DNA from: Cryptomeria japonica
Taxonomy: Eukaryota > Streptophyta > Pinopsida > Cupressales > Cupressaceae
Direction of reading: 5' to 3'
Length of the DNA: 64,000 nt
Assembly (NCBI RefSeq): GCF_030272615.1
Contig: NC_081415.1
Span: 629,899,240 to 629,963,239, forward strand
Both the position numbers and the translations under genes were made by a program. This document shows positions 21,006 to 33,667 of the stretch, piece by piece (within the stretch, counting starts at the first letter, position 1; each line of letters starts with the position of its first letter). The notes beneath the pieces were generated by a model. That model did not search any database and was not told where the DNA came from. It worked only from the letters and a program-made list of their open reading frames with translations.

Positions 21006-22137
21006 GCTTATTTCTCATGCTTTCATGTTTGCTACATCCTCTTGAGCATAATTTACTCTCCTCTCACCTCCTTGGGATGAAGAAGACTTCTTAGGGCATC
21101 TATAGGCTAGGTGTCCAAGTTCATGGTGGCAAAATAGGACCCTCTTCCTGATCCACTAGACCTTCCTCTACTAGAGTTTCCAGATCCCCTTCCTCTATAG
21201 CTTCTCTTGCTATTGGAATCCCCACTTTTCTCAACCAACTTGGATTCCCCTTGGGATATTTGGTCTATGCTTCTTCCACCAAAACTACCTCTCTGACCTC
21301 TGCCATCTCTTCCCCTACCTCTACCTCTATTTCTTTGTTCTTGTTTCTTCTTGCTCTTTTCTTCCACTCTTAGTGCCAACTAATAGCACTTGTGCATGGT
21401 GTTGGGGCATAACAACCTTAATTCCTCTTGGATATTCCATCTCAAGCCATTTACGTATCTGGCTACCTTGATGTTCTCATCCTCTACTACATTGGATCTT
21501 AGACACAACTTCTAAAATTCCTCAGTATAGTTGCTCACATCCAAGTCTCTTTGCCTCAAATTTTGTCTCCTCTTATGCAACTAGATCTCATAATCCTTAG
21601 GGATGTATGCCTCTTTCACATTGGCTAACATGCCCTTCCATGTAGCTATGGGGTTCTTGCCCTCTTTTTGCCTCTCTTCTTGGATAAATTTCCACCAAGT
21701 CAATGCTGCCCCTCTCAATCTAGACTTGGCCGCCTTCACCTTTTGTGCCTCATTGATTCCATCACATTCAAAGTGATTCTCCAATCCCTCTATCCATTCC
21801 AGGACTACCTCAAGCTCCATTTTTCACAAAAAAGTGGCACTCCTTCTAGGGATTTTCCTCCTAAGGCTTTAATTGCTTTAAGGAAAGGTTCTTTAGGTAG
21901 AATAGGGTCTGGTTCAGGAGTCTTATCCTCTTCTACAACTTCTTTTCCCTTCCCTTCATTGACCTTGATTGTCACTTTCTCAGTTTTATCTGCAACTACA
22001 TCTAGTTTACTCTCCAGTTGTAATAATCTTTCTCTGAGGAGCTTATTTTTTTCTTCTTGGTCTTCTACCTTCTTTGCTAACTCTACATTGGCCACCATCC
22101 TTAAATTATTCTCTCCTACTGATTCAATGTCTATCAT
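21006..22137 (-). pseudogene. Gypsy-1 gag
   Basis: The frame opens at MIDIESVGENNLRMVANVEL (about 22136) and has a coiled-coil-like ELAKKVEDQEEKNKLLRERL stretch. The Retrotrans_gag region follows: WIEGLENHFECDGI, QKVKAAKSRLRGAALTWWK, YIPKDYEI. A TAG comes after YEI at the same site as in Gypsy-2. Next are LHKRRQNLRQRDLDV, an Arg/Gly/Ser-rich GRGRGRDGRGQRG stretch, and a degraded zinc knuckle (C..HELGHLAYRC). Upstream codons at 22209-22138 belong to the inserted Copia LTR, not to gag. Confidence 0.88.
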
Positions 22138-23337
22138 TGTTGGCATTTTGATGATGTTTTGATTGTCATTGATGGACACACACTTTCTTGATGTATGAGT
22201 TATGCTCAACTGGTAATAGTTCCAACTGGTATTGTGTATTATTGAATGTATAGTCTTAGACTATCGATGTTTTGTAGAAAATGGTTTACCGGTCACAGAT
22301 TGTATGAAGACTGCAAGTGGTATGAAGACCCTAAGCGGTATGAGGATCCCAAGCAGTTCAAGGAGCTGAAAGCGGTACGAATGAACCAAGCAGTAGTTAA
22401 CTTTTGATCAGAACACTAGGATCTACCAGTCTTCATTTTTGACAACCGGTAATCGGTATATTGTATTAACCAATATTACTCTGTAATGAGTTACCAATTG
22501 GTATTATTGTAATGTGTGATGAGTTATCATCCACCGACACTTTGGCGGTGTTTTTGTGTTGTGTTACCAAATGTGTCTAGATGCACTGTACCTAGGAACT
22601 TGTAGTCTAATTCTATTGGACCGACATGAAATCAGATTCCTTTATAAGGACATCATGTCTAGGGTTTGCATGTGAGATGTTTGATGTGTGAGACATAGAA
22701 GAGAAAAGGTTATGTGCGATCATGATAGAGAAGATTAGGTCTGTGTGAAGAGATAGAGTGTGGAGACATTGAAGACTGAAGTAATGTTGAAATGCATTAA
22801 CAATGAGTTGTCAAGGATCTAACTAAGCATAATGTGATATTGTCTAGATCATTCACTTGGTGATTACTAATATCTTCGACAAGTCTGAAACCCTTAACCG
22901 GGTAGGCCCAACAAAGCCTTTGTAAATCCTCTAACAAGGTGTTTCACAACTGTGGATCTAAAATCCTTTAACAAGGTAGTCTTTAATAGGACTTATCTCC
23001 TAACAGAGATCTAGATTCCTAACAGGATCTGTTCTGGTGAAGCACATTGTATGACCTTAAGCGGTCTGACCTTAACCAGTCTAGTTTCTATTCTACAGAT
23101 AGTTACTTGTGAGTTTCTGCTCACCATGTTTTTTCCCATTTGGGTTTCCACGTCAAATATCTCATGTTATGGTGATTTTGCTCTTGTGGGTGAATGCTTT
23201 GTTTGCTATTTGGTTTGCATTTATCTTAACCGATTTATTAGTGAATTTTTTGTATCAGTTATCTGCTAAACTGTTTAAAATTTTGTTTACAGTATTTTTT
23301 GGCATACTAGTTCACCCCCCCCTCTTAGTATTCATTA
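22138..23337 (+). repeat. Solo Copia LTR inserted at the Gypsy-1 gag start
   Basis: It starts TGTTGGCATTTTG with GTCATTGATGG close behind. It holds the TTTTTTCCCATTTGGGTTTCCACGTC block near 23130 and ends with TTCACCCCCCCCTCTTAG. Flanks are ATCAT (22133-22137) and GTCAT (23338-23342), a 4/5 match. The 3' terminus (ATTCATTA) is not a clean CA, so the end may be off by a few bases. No internal Copia sequence is present, as expected for LTR-LTR recombination. Confidence 0.8.
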
Positions 23338-23369
23338 GTCATATGCTGGCTTCTTCCCAAATCTTGGAA

Positions 23370-23381
23370 GCTCTGATACCA
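23370..23381 (-). other. Gypsy-1 primer binding site (initiator Met tRNA type)
   Basis: GCTCTGATACCA on the plus strand is TGGTATCAGAGC on the minus strand. It starts 3 bases inside the 5' LTR and is complementary to the 3' end of plant initiator tRNA-Met. Confidence 0.92.
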
Positions 23382-23384
23382 CTA

Positions 23385-24952
23385 TGATGAGGAGGTTACT
23401 CAAAGAGATCTATTTCCTTCATTAAGGGAAGTCAGATGTTATCCTTGTCAGCTTCATACTTTTTTCATATTGTTTTCTAGTCAATTTAGACACTTAAGCT
23501 CTCTAGGAGTGCTCCCAATCCAGGTGTGCTCACTTGTTGCTCAAGCATGGTTGAGATTCACTAGGGTAAATTCAACCTTACACTCTAAAACTCTTAACAA
23601 GTTCTTGTAGAGGGTGTAGTAGGTACTTGGGATGTTTTTCAAGGTCAATAAATTGGTTTTGAGTGAGGGTTTATTATTTTTCCCATCGCTCCTTCCTTTT
23701 CCTATTTTCTACGCCTAGTAGCCCTAGAGCCCCAATTAACCCTACCTAACTAGTTTTTGTGGATTTTCTCCCAATTTCTCCAAAGACCCACACAAAATAT
23801 TTGTTGATTAGGATACCCTTTTGGAATTACTTTCCAACTTCTAAATTTAGGAAACTCAGTCTGACCATATAGGTACGGAACCCAAGAAATGCCTGTTTTA
23901 GGTGGTTTTGGGCTTGTTTTGGTCTTTTTCCAAGGGTTAGGTGTCTCCCTTGATCTTCCACACCTCCAAATTCACACATATGTTCTTCCACACACCACTT
24001 GTTCATCCCAAACACTCTACAACTCCAGCCCTTCTCTTTCCTGCAAACACTTGCATAATCTCATTCATTTCCTAACCGGGCTATGACTAAGCTCACCTAG
24101 GAAATGATGCTCATTGGCCTTTTAATGACCTCCAAAGAAAAAATAAATCTATATACACTGTACAATGATTCCATGGCTTGAGTCCCAAGGGTTATTGAGA
24201 AGAACTCAAAGGACTTCAAGCTGGAACCATGTCTAAGCCTCTCAAACCCTTACTCAGGCCAAGAGCTTACAGAATTGGAAACTCAATTCAAAACTAAAAA
24301 TAAACTAATCAAATTTCTTCTTGAGAAATACAAGAACATGTTAAAAAACAACAAGCAAGCTACATCAATGCAATCAATCCATTAAGTATAGATTGTTGCT
24401 CTAATTCTTGACAATTGCAATGTAAAACTTCAAAAATGGTCTCAAAATGTATTTGAATCTACTCCAGGAATTGAACAACCTCATTACATTTATTCTGAAA
24501 GCTTTTGTATGCCATTTTTGGCCTAAATAACTCTCCATCAGTTTCCTAACCAACCCTTTGTACAAAAATGCAAAAAGTTGCTCAACGTTGCAAAAAGTTG
24601 TCAAGCAACTTTGACAACTTTTGCCAAAAAGTGCATTTTGCCTTACATGCTTGATTCTCTCCTCCAAACCATCTAAGATGACTAAAAAACATTACATTGA
24701 CATTTCCTAATGCCAAACAAGGCTATTCAAGGCATTTTTCATCAAAATGCAAGATTTTGCCATTTTAGGCTTAGAAGGGCTTACAAGCCAAAATTGAGCA
24801 AATGCATTGTCCTAAGGACATTAAACCTACCCAAGCACTATAAAAACATATTAAGACCTAAGATAAGAATCTTATTCACCATTCCAAACCAAACTATGAA
24901 CAAACACACCAAAATGAAGAAACTGGACTCAAAACTAGGTGCGCCTGCACCA
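23385..24952 (-). repeat. Gypsy-1 5' LTR (1568 bp)
   Basis: TGATGAGGAGGTTACTC to GCGCCTGCACCA on the plus strand, followed by the duplicated ATATC. It holds the hairpin at 24593-24622. Confidence 0.93.
24593..24622. repeat. Hairpin in Gypsy-1 5' LTR
   Basis: Same 12-bp arms and 6-nt loop as at 17192-17221, with no change in either arm, although the flanking bases differ between the LTRs. Confidence 0.85.
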
Positions 24953-24957
24953 ATATC
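24953..24957. repeat. Gypsy-1 target site duplication, right (ATATC)
   Basis: Matches 15979-15983 exactly. Confidence 0.93.
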
Positions 24958-27624
24958 CTTGATACCCAATCCACCCATACATCTTGGTCTACAACACCAA
25001 TTCTAGTTCACATAGTGCCTCTTATTGTTCCCCATCCCATAAGACCATAAAAATTCCCTCATAATCCTCTCAAGCTTATTGGTTTGATAATTGGCAAACA
25101 CCCATGTAGAGGCACAATAAATATGATGGGAGGAGAGAACCTTTTGAACAATTTGCACTTTACCAGCCAAGGAGAGAAGGTGAGTCTGCCATCTAAGATG
25201 TTTCCTTTCAATTTTAGAGTATATCGACTACCACATATCTTGAGTAGACATGTTAATAGAAAAGAGGATATCAAAATATCTTACAATAGTGTTCAGTCCT
25301 GCCCATTGCTAGCCTTTGCATTGGATCCAATTTGGAGGGGTCTCAGACTATTCAAGCACTGTGGATTTGTGAGGAGGTATCTTAGCACTAGAGGCCAGAC
25401 CAAAATCTGAAGTCTCTCCATGGCATTATCAAAATTTTCTTTATTCAATGCTAAGAATAAAGCAGTATCATCAACGAATTGAGCATTAATCAGATCATCA
25501 ACATTAGGAAGAGTAATACCTTTGATAGAGGGCCCAAGTTCCAGAGCCCTTTGAATGTAATAAAGAACATCAACAACAATGACAAACAAGGTCGGGGCAA
25601 TGAGGCACCCTTTTCTTATAGACCTCCTTAGGGGTATAGACTCAAACAATTCACCATTAACCTCAACAACTATGGAGGAGTCCTTAAAAAGAATGTATAC
25701 CCATCTACAAAAATATGAGGGAAAACCAAAAGCTTGCAACATTCCTCTAATGAACAGCCACTCAATTTTGTCATATGCTTTCTCAAAGTCCAAAAGGACC
25801 ATTGCAACATTTTGATTATCATCTTTAGCCCAGTGCATTGCCTCCCAACTAGTAACCACGTTTTCTAGAATATACCTACCTTTTATGAATCTAGTCTGTG
25901 TGGTAGAGATGAACCTGTCTAATAGTCCAACAATTCTCCTTGCCAATACTTTTGCAATAATTTTGTATGAAATATTCAATAAGGTGATAGGTCTCCAATT
26001 TTTAACCAGAGTCTTATCCCCACCTTTAGGTAACAACTTGATAACACCTTTATTAATATTTTCTCCAAGGGAACCCTATATAAAAACATCTTCATATAAT
26101 GCAAATAGTTCCAAGCTTACCCAATCCAAGTGTTTCTTATAGAATTTAGCAGGTAAACCATCTATCCTTGGGGACTTACCATTGGCTAATGAAGTAATAA
26201 CACTTTTGATCTCATCCATAGAGATCTTATGGCTCAGAGCCTTAACTTCCTCACATGAAACTTTCTTAGGGATTAACAATAAGCACTTCTCAAGGGCCTC
26301 TTGATTAATATCACCATGTTCAGAAGAGAAGAGACCATTGTAAAAAATGAAGAAGGCCTCCTTGATGGCTACCAGATCATTAGTGGTTAGATTGTTGACT
26401 TGAATTTCTTCAATAAATTCCCTCTTGTTCTTAGCTTTGATAAGATTGAAAAAATAACTGGTTCCCTTATCACCATCTTTAATCCAGTTCATTCTAGCTA
26501 TAAACTTCCACCCTTTGATCTTGAAGTTTTGCAGTTTCCTTAAGAGGTTCTTGACCGAGGACAGTTCTCCCTCCAGTATTAGGTCATTCCCCTTACCCTA
26601 AAGTTCCCTTTCAATCTCATTAATCCTAGATTGAAGAAAAGACTCCTCTTTAGACCTGTCCATAGCATATTTCTTACCAATGATCTGAAACATTTTTCTC
26701 TAGGAAGTAGTAAGGGCCTCCCACTGCTCCCTAGGTCTGAGGTGGGAGGAACATACTTTAGTCAATTGAGAGACCATCTTAATAGCCTCACTAGTATCCT
26801 CATCATTAAGCAAGGATACATTAAGTTTGAAACCACTTTTCCTTTTATGTCTGATCACAGAGGAAGGATCAAGGTAAAAATTAACAGTGACAGAGATAGG
26901 AGAGTGGTCTGAAATGCTAGTAGGGGAGACACATATGGGGGATTTCCCCCTCTGAGGGAGGAAGGAAAAGAAAGAGGCATATGCATAACATCTATCCAGT
27001 CTACAATAAATTCTCTATTTACCACTTTGGTTATTGCACCATGTGAACTAGATACCAGAAAAGGAACTCTTTTTCTTCTCCATGGGATCTATCAAATTAA
27101 ATTCTCCTTTTGAATTCAGCCCAAAAAAAATGTTCATTACCCATCCAACAATGTTTATTGCCACCACTTTTGTCCTCACCATGTTCAATCATGTTAAAAT
27201 CACCCACAAAGTTCCAATGGGCATTCGGCAAACTAGTTGTCAACCAGTCCCAAAGTCTAGCTCTGTCTTTATAATCATTGGCAACATAAATGTTGCAAAT
27301 ACCAAAAACACTTTCCTTCTCCTTAAAGGTGACCCACAAGGCTCTTTGGCAAGGGGAGACACCATTAGCAATTATCTTATTTGCCCACTTGAGGCCAACC
27401 ATAATGGCAGTACCACCTTTACCCCTTTTATTATTGGAGTGGAACCCTATGGCTTGAGCCCACAATAATTTCAACATAGTATATGAATGAAACCCTACCA
27501 CTTTGATCTCTTGAAGGTATATAATGTCTTTTTCCTTGATGTTGTTATACTATTTTCTGACCACATATTTTCTATCAGACATCTCCAGACCCCTAACATT
27601 CTAGCTATGTATGTGCATCATCAT
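24953..27624 (-). pseudogene. LINE-B piece 2: ORF2 endonuclease and reverse transcriptase
   Basis: ORF2 starts with ATG at one of three tandem ATGs (27624-27616). It then reads NVRGLEMSDRK (Trp replaced by a TAG), YLQEIKV with the catalytic Glu, GICNIYVAND and WNFVGDFNMIEHGED at 27501-27097. Then WIKDGDKGTSYFFNL and the RT follow: NWRPITLLNISYKIIAKVL, FIKGRYILENV, VLLDFEKAYDKIEW, the RKGCLIAPTLF loop, and AQFVDDTALFLAL at about 25480. The 25293-26036 frame is open for 247 codons and the RT core looks intact. The end GGLGIKD meets Gypsy-1 and continues at 15983. Confidence 0.92.
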
Positions 27625-27654
27625 AAGAACTATTTGGAGGAGGGTTTTTAACTC

Positions 27655-27879
27655 TTGTACAGTCTATTAAAGCACTCACACACCTCATTGGCTTTTTTAC
27701 TATTATTATTGGAAAGAGATTATCTATTAGATGTTTTTCTTTTCTTTCTAAGGTTTTTACTAACCACCTCTATAATCTGCTCAACATTAATACTAGCCAA
27801 ACCATCCGAACCAAAGGACACTATTTGTTTATCTGAGGAACCATCCACCATAAAGTTCATGATACTAGGTAAGGATTTG
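27655..27879 (-). pseudogene. LINE-B ORF1 C-terminus
   Basis: Minus-strand SLPSIMNFMVDGSSDKQIV, then INVEQIIEVV and a basic end NLRKKRKTSN to TAA at about 27720. It is the continuation of the ORF1 at 41459-40081, separated by Copia-1. It lies directly upstream of ORF2, as in other LINEs. Confidence 0.75.
27875..27879. repeat. Copia-1 target site, left (ATTTG)
   Basis: ATTTG here and AGTTG at 40081-40085 match at 4 of 5 bases. I read this as an old duplication with one change. Confidence 0.6.
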
Positions 27880-29295
27880 TGATGGTATGATATCCGGTAG
27901 AATACTGAGAAGGGGCGTGAATCAGTATATTGAAAAACTGATACAAAGTTCCCAAAATTCAAATTCAATCACACAAAGTAAACATATCTCAGTCAAGATC
28001 AATATTCATAAGAATACTTGACATCAACTGGTTTGACTGTTATGACAACTTAAAAGTAAACAACTTCAATCTTGTAAACATCAACAATGCTTAATCATAA
28101 CTCAATATATTCATCCCTCAATTCTTCTAGTTATCATGCCTTATCAAAAGTTAATCAAACCAACAAATAAGATCATAACCACAAAAAAATTCACCACTTG
28201 ACACAAATGTTTATACGTGGAAAACCCAAATAGGTAAAAACCATGGTGAGATGAGACTCAAAAGGATAACTATCTGAACTCTTCTGAAGTTTTCCCTATT
28301 AGGAGCCAAGCCTATTAATGCTTTATGATAAGTCTTGTTAAGAACTAATTCTGGTTAGGAATTGCTTGATGAAGGGAGTTAAAAATATGCCTTGATGAAA
28401 AACACAATACCCTGTTAGGAGTAACCTCACTAGAGGATTTAAGAATCCAAGCTGATGGACCACCTTGTTAGAGGATTTAATGAGTAACCAATCTTGTCAG
28501 AGCTTACCCGATTAAGGGATTTCACTTCTGCTGTAATTGTTAAAAAACAACAGGTTTTCTTGATCTATCTGAATAGCACTACATTTTCTTTATCAGATCC
28601 TTTTAAGCTTCAATTTTCCTTCACTCAATGTGCATATCCATTCATTGGTTAGGCAACTACACTCAACAGGTTTCTGCCAATCTTGTCAACAATCTTTACA
28701 AATAACTTCATCGACCTTAAATATAAATCAATTATGTCACTAACACAACAAAAACCTAATTCTCATCATCGAGATTACAAACAAGTCGATACAATCTTGG
28801 CCGTTAGAAATCATAACAATCTCTTCACATTCTTCAAGAAAATTCCAACCGCACCGCTTCATCGAAATTTGTAACTAATCACACGTTGTGCAGTAGATGC
28901 AATCCACTTTGCTCCTTCCCTAGACAATAAACAAACATGCCAAAACAATTTGAACTTATCCTCATACAATAATCACATGTGTCTCCATCTTTACCGCTCA
29001 TCCAATAATAAACCAACAAACTTGATCGGTTAGGGTTTAACAACTGATAGGGTTTACCAGTTACATTGCATAGAAAGGTTTAACCCTTTACACCGGTTTA
29101 CCAGTTCAACTCACAAACTTAACACACCAGTTTACAACATCTTTCACAAAACTCTTCTAACCGGTTACTAGCCAATATAAAAAACAACAATATCAACAAT
29201 AACATGAATACCTTTACCGGTTCAATTGACATCAATGACAATATATTGTTAATGCAATCTCTATGCAAAATGCCAACAAACTCAAAATGCCAACA
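27880..29295 (-). repeat. Copia-1 3' LTR
   Basis: It starts TGATGGTATGAT and ends ATGCCAACA next to the inverted polypurine tract ATCTCCCCCTTTGGC. Compared with the 5' LTR it has a 17-bp duplication at its inner end, where AAAATGCCAACA occurs twice at 29267-29295. It contains the ACGTGGAAAACCCAAATAGG-type block near 28215 and an array of TTAGGAG/TTAAGGGAT words at 28290-28520. Confidence 0.9.
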
Positions 29296-29599
29296 ATCTC
29301 CCCCTTTGGCATTGATGGAAATACAAATATCAACGCCTCTGATTGCTATTGATATTGGTGAATAGGAATCCTGGTTTACATTACCAAGTATTCACCTTGC
29401 TCTATTTGTCTTCAACATGTTGCTGGTTTACCTACTCAGACACATAATTATTCTCCCTCTTTGACAACAATGCCAAAATGAAAGTTAAAAAGTGTAATTC
29501 TGCTCTCACTATGCATCAACATCATAATACAACTTGATGCTCCCCTATGGAATACATCCACTTCTTCATCAATCCATGTAAGATTCTACAAGTAATTCA

Positions 29600-31003
29600 G
29601 GGAGTGATGCAATCAACATCATTCTCAACTAACTTCATGAAGAGGGACAACCCCCAATTGACTTCTAAGATACTCGAAAGTGGTCTTAGGCAGAGGTTTG
29701 GTAAAGATATTTGCAAGTTTCTCCTTGGTAGAAACATGCTCTAAGATAGCATCTTTACTTTGAACATTTTTCCTCAAGAAGTGATACTTCAATTCAATGT
29801 GCTTAGTCCTTGCATGCAAAACAAGATTTTCTGAAATGTTTATTGCACTTGTATTATCACACAAAATATTTATTGGTTCTGATATTTTCAACTTCAAACC
29901 TTCCAAAATGAGCCTCATCCACATAGCTTGAGTGCAATTCATATAAGCGGCTACATACTTAGCTTCAACAGTAGATTATGAAGTACAACTCTGCTTTTTA
30001 CTACTCCATGAAACTAGCCTTCCTCCTAGAAAGAATTCTCCACTGGTAGTACTCTTCCGGTCATCAATATTTCTTGCCCAATCAGCACCTATATTCAACA
30101 GTACTTTTTAGATATCTAAAAATTCTTTTGGTTGCCATCAGATGTTCCTCCTTTGGATTCTTCTGAAATCTAGCAACAATACCAACTGCATGGGCAATAT
30201 CCTGTCAATTGTGAACAACATAGTATAATTTTCCAATCATTGAGCTATATTCCTTTTCATCTATAGACTTAGATGCATCTTCCTTGGACAACTTACAACC
30301 TATAACCATTGGGGTTCCAACTGGTTTACAGTCACTCATACCAGAAGTCTTCAAAACCTCTTTCACATACTTGGATTGAGTAATGAAAATACCATTCTTC
30401 ATTTGCTATATTTGCAAGCCTATAATTTTTTTTATTTCCCCTACTAATGACATCTCAAACTCATTCTTCATTTCATCTGCAAAACAATTACTCATGTCAT
30501 CATTACCTCCAAATATAATCATCAACAAATACTTCACTGACCAGTATTTCATCTCCTTCAGACTTGAGATAAATGTTGTTGTCATCATTGGTTCTAGCAA
30601 ATCCTATCTTCATCATATGAGTATGAAGCCATTCATACCATGCTCTGGGTGTCTTCTTTAATCCATACAAAGCTTTATGCAATTTGCATACTATGTCTTC
30701 TTTATTTGTCAATGCATAACCATAAGGCTGCTCTATATAAACCTCTTCTTCTAGTATCCCATTGAAGAATGCAGACTTGAAATCCATCTGGTATACCATG
30801 AACTTCTTACAAGCTGCAAATGCAAGTAATGTTCTAACACCTTCTAGTCTTTCTACTGGTGCAAAAGTTTCTCCATAATCTTCTCCTTTTTCTTGCGCAT
30901 AACCTTTGCATACTAATCTTGCCTTGATGTGAAATACAACACCATCTTCATTTAATGTGTTTCTAAAAACCCATTTAGTACCTATAACATTCTTGTTTAC
31001 CGG
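29600..31003 (-). pseudogene. Copia-1 reverse transcriptase and RNase H
   Basis: Minus-strand pieces are YQMDFKSAFFNGILEEEVYI (first RT Asp), [17 protein letters not shown], and SEVFVDD at about 30515, where a 2-base loss shifts the frame inside [38 protein letters not shown] and EYSSMIGKLYYVVHN follow. RNase H has DWARNIDDRKST, STVEAKYVAAYMN, LCDNTSAINISENLVLHA and NIFTKPLPK. Part of the RNase H N-terminus near 30100 is missing. A TAA replaces a Gln codon before STVEAKY. Confidence 0.9.
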
Positions 31004-32445
31004 TCAAGGTACCAGGGTCCAAGTGTTGTTCTTCTCAAATTGATCCAGCTCCTCCTCCATAGCTTTAACCCAATGATCATCACCAAATGCCTCCTTAGGA
31101 CTTCTAGGTTCAAAGGTGGAGATCATGCAAGAGTTCTCTCTTATTCTCCTTCTAGTTAGTAGTCCAACATCCTTATCCCCAATAATCTGTTCAGGATTGT
31201 GATTTAGTCTCACATACCTAAGAATAACATGATCATTCTCTTCAGGTTCAACTTCTTCATTATCATCTTCTTCTGAATTTATTTGTTTTGGTTGAACAAG
31301 TACATCAAGATTTGCTTTACCGGTTTCTAATTTAACAGTTTCAGGTTCCAAAAGAAAAATGCAAGGATCTTCATCCTTCTTCTCAGAATTGGCTCCATCT
31401 GAAACTTTAGGAGATTCATCTATAGGAACATCAACACTCTCAACAATTATTTGTGTCCGGTTGTTGAAGCATTTATAGGCCTTACTCTTGGTGGAATAGC
31501 CAAGAAATATGCCTTCATCACTCTTAGCTTCAAACTTTCTTATGTTATCACCTCTTTTAATAAAACATTTGCTTCCAAATATCTTAAAATAGCTAACATC
31601 AGGTGATCTCCCATACCAGTATTCATAAGGGGTTTTGTCCTTACCTATTTTTGCCAGAACTTAGTTCATTGTGTAGAGGATTGTACTTACAACTTCTTTC
31701 CAAAATGTTTTTGATACACCTCCTTGTATCAACATAGTCCTAGCAGCTTCAACCATTGACCGGTTGTTTCTCTCTGCTATACCATTCTACTGTGGTGTCA
31801 ATGGTGCAGAAAGCTACCACTTGATACCATTCTCATCACAATACTTAGTGAATTCCTCAGAAGTAAATTCACCGCCTTGATTTGTTCTTAGACATTTTAT
31901 CTTTTTGGCACTCTGTTTCTCAGCTAAGGCTCTGAATGCCTTGATTTTACCAAAAGCTTCATTCTTATCCTTTAAGAATGTGACCCAGATCATCCTTCAA
32001 CATTCATTAGTGAAGATCATGAAATATATGTCACCTTGAATGCTTCTTGTTCTTATTGGTCCACATAGATCTGTATGAACCAATCTAACAAGTGCTCCCC
32101 TGAGAAGGACTTGCTCTTTAAAGTTGAAGAAGTCATCTTTCCTAATTGACATTCTTTACAAAGAGCATTAACCGGTTTGTCTAGCTGAGGCAGACCTCTT
32201 ATTGTCTTAGACTTGCTTACTTTAACAATATTGTCAAAATTTATATGACAAAATCTCCTATGCCAAAGCCAACTATCATCTATTTTGGCAATCAAACAGT
32301 TGCTAACTTTAGGATTAAGATGAAATAGACTACCTCTGGTATGTTTCCCGGTTGCAATCAATTCACCTTTGTTGTCAAAGATTTTACAGATACCATTTCT
32401 AAACTCCAGTGGGTATCCTCTGTCATTAAGTTGTACCACACTCAA
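31004..32445 (-). pseudogene. Copia-1 integrase and linker to RT
   Basis: The pre-integrase zinc region SWLWHRRFCHINFDNIVKVS and CKECQLGKM lie at 32445-32053. In the core I read HTDLCGPIRTRS (first Asp), LRTNQGGEFTS, where the second catalytic Asp is Asn, and WNGIAERNNRSMVEAART with the Glu. Then come DKTPYEYWYG, FKIFGSKCFIKR, KAYKCFNNRTQ and an acidic linker (31351-31004). Stops occur near 31815, 31790 and 31665. The D-to-N change alone would kill integration. Confidence 0.87.
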
Positions 32446-33622
32446 AATATTGTGCTTTAGGTCTTCAATCCAATAGACATCATCAGCACTGTCTTCCCAT
32501 TAAGAGAAATAACTCCCTTATCTTTAACCATACAGGGTGATTCATTGCCAAATCTGAGAACACCACCATCAAATTCCTTCAGGGAAAGAAATTTGCTCCA
32601 ATCACTGGTCATGTAATGTAAACAACCACTATCAATGATCCAATCATCAGAGTTATACATCTTGGATACTAGTGCCTTCTGATCTAATATTTCTTCCTTA
32701 ATAGCTATAGACACAATATCTTCACTAGCATCATCATCAGATTCTTCATGAGTAATACCACTGTCAATAGCTACAAGACAATCTCTTTTGCCTTTACCCT
32801 TATAGTTCTTAAATTTGTCTCTCTTGTATTCATTTTCACAATTAGGGTAATTAGCTTCTATATAACCAATATTGTTGCATGCAAAAAATTTTAAAGGTAG
32901 CTTACCTCTATATTTACCAGTGCCTCTAGGCAATCATTTTGCCAACAATGCTTCAAGTTCCACTAAGTTGTCTTCATCATCAACATCTCTGCTGGATCTA
33001 GATTCATAACCATGGCCAATATCTCTACTTCTTCTCATAGATGGACTAGAGACAAAAGCTCTGAATGCATATTCTAATCTTTGTACACTACCATCATAGC
33101 CATTTAGTTCAAAAGAAGTAAGTTTGCCAATAATAGAGTCAAGAGTTACCTTTGTCTTGTCAATGGATTTCAGCTCCTGAATAGCTGCAACTCAGATAGC
33201 ATAGACCGGTAGCAAGGTTCTCAGTACCTTACTGATTACTGTGGCATTTTCCACTTTCCTTCATGCACTCTTTATTTCACCAACTATCTCTTTAATCCTT
33301 TGACCATACTCCTGAATATTCTCACCTTCAAACATTCTCATGTCATCAAACTTTCCTCTTAACTCTCCTCTTTGGCAATCTTAACATTTTCATCACCGCT
33401 ATAAATCTCTTCAAGTTTTTGCCACACTTCATGTGTAGTTTCAAGACCATGAACATCTACATATTCAACATCAGACATGGAACTAATAATAGCCTCTAAT
33501 GCTTGGTGATTTTCTTGTTGTTCTTTCTTCTGATCATCAATCAAGATTCTAGTAGGTGTAATATACTTTGTTCCTATATGATCCCAATATTGACTACCAA
33601 GAATCTTAATGTAAATCTTCAT
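32446..33622 (-). pseudogene. Copia-1 gag and protease
   Basis: Gag starts near 33622 with GSQYWDHIGTKY and DVHGLETTHEVWQKLEEIY. The zinc knuckle has decayed to ACNNIGYIEANYPNC, its His and two Cys positions changed. The protease follows: DDWIIDSGCLHYMTSDWSKF with an intact DSG, then LRFGNESPCMVKDKGVISL. The 33360-32933 part contains several stops. Confidence 0.85.
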
Positions 33623-33662
33623 TTTTTCACTCTATATTCTATAGTTATCTTTGTTGAACTTC

Positions 33663-33667
33663 AGACC
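33663..33667. repeat. Copia-2 target site duplication, left (AGACC)
   Basis: AGACC directly before TGATAACTC; repeated at 38554-38558 directly after CCAACA. Perfect 5-bp duplication. Confidence 0.93.

Larger units (their letters stand above)
15984..24952 (-). mobile_element. Gypsy-1, chromodomain Gypsy (chromovirus), full length but dead
   Basis: Two LTRs (15984-17542 and 23385-24952) flank gag, protease, RT, RNase H, integrase and chromodomain on the minus strand. A primer site lies next to the right-hand (5') LTR and a polypurine tract next to the left-hand (3') LTR. ATATC is duplicated at both sides. A 1.2-kb solo Copia LTR sits at the gag start. Its LTR termini (TGGTGCAGG...CATCA in sense) match Gypsy-2, but the LTRs are about 1 kb shorter, so the two are related families. 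It split LINE-B inside ORF2. Confidence 0.95.

Noticed and set aside
21668-22162. 164-codon plus-strand frame over Gypsy-1 gag
   Set aside because: Antisense shadow of gag; Ser/Phe/Pro-rich with no homology, while the minus strand shows clear gag motifs.
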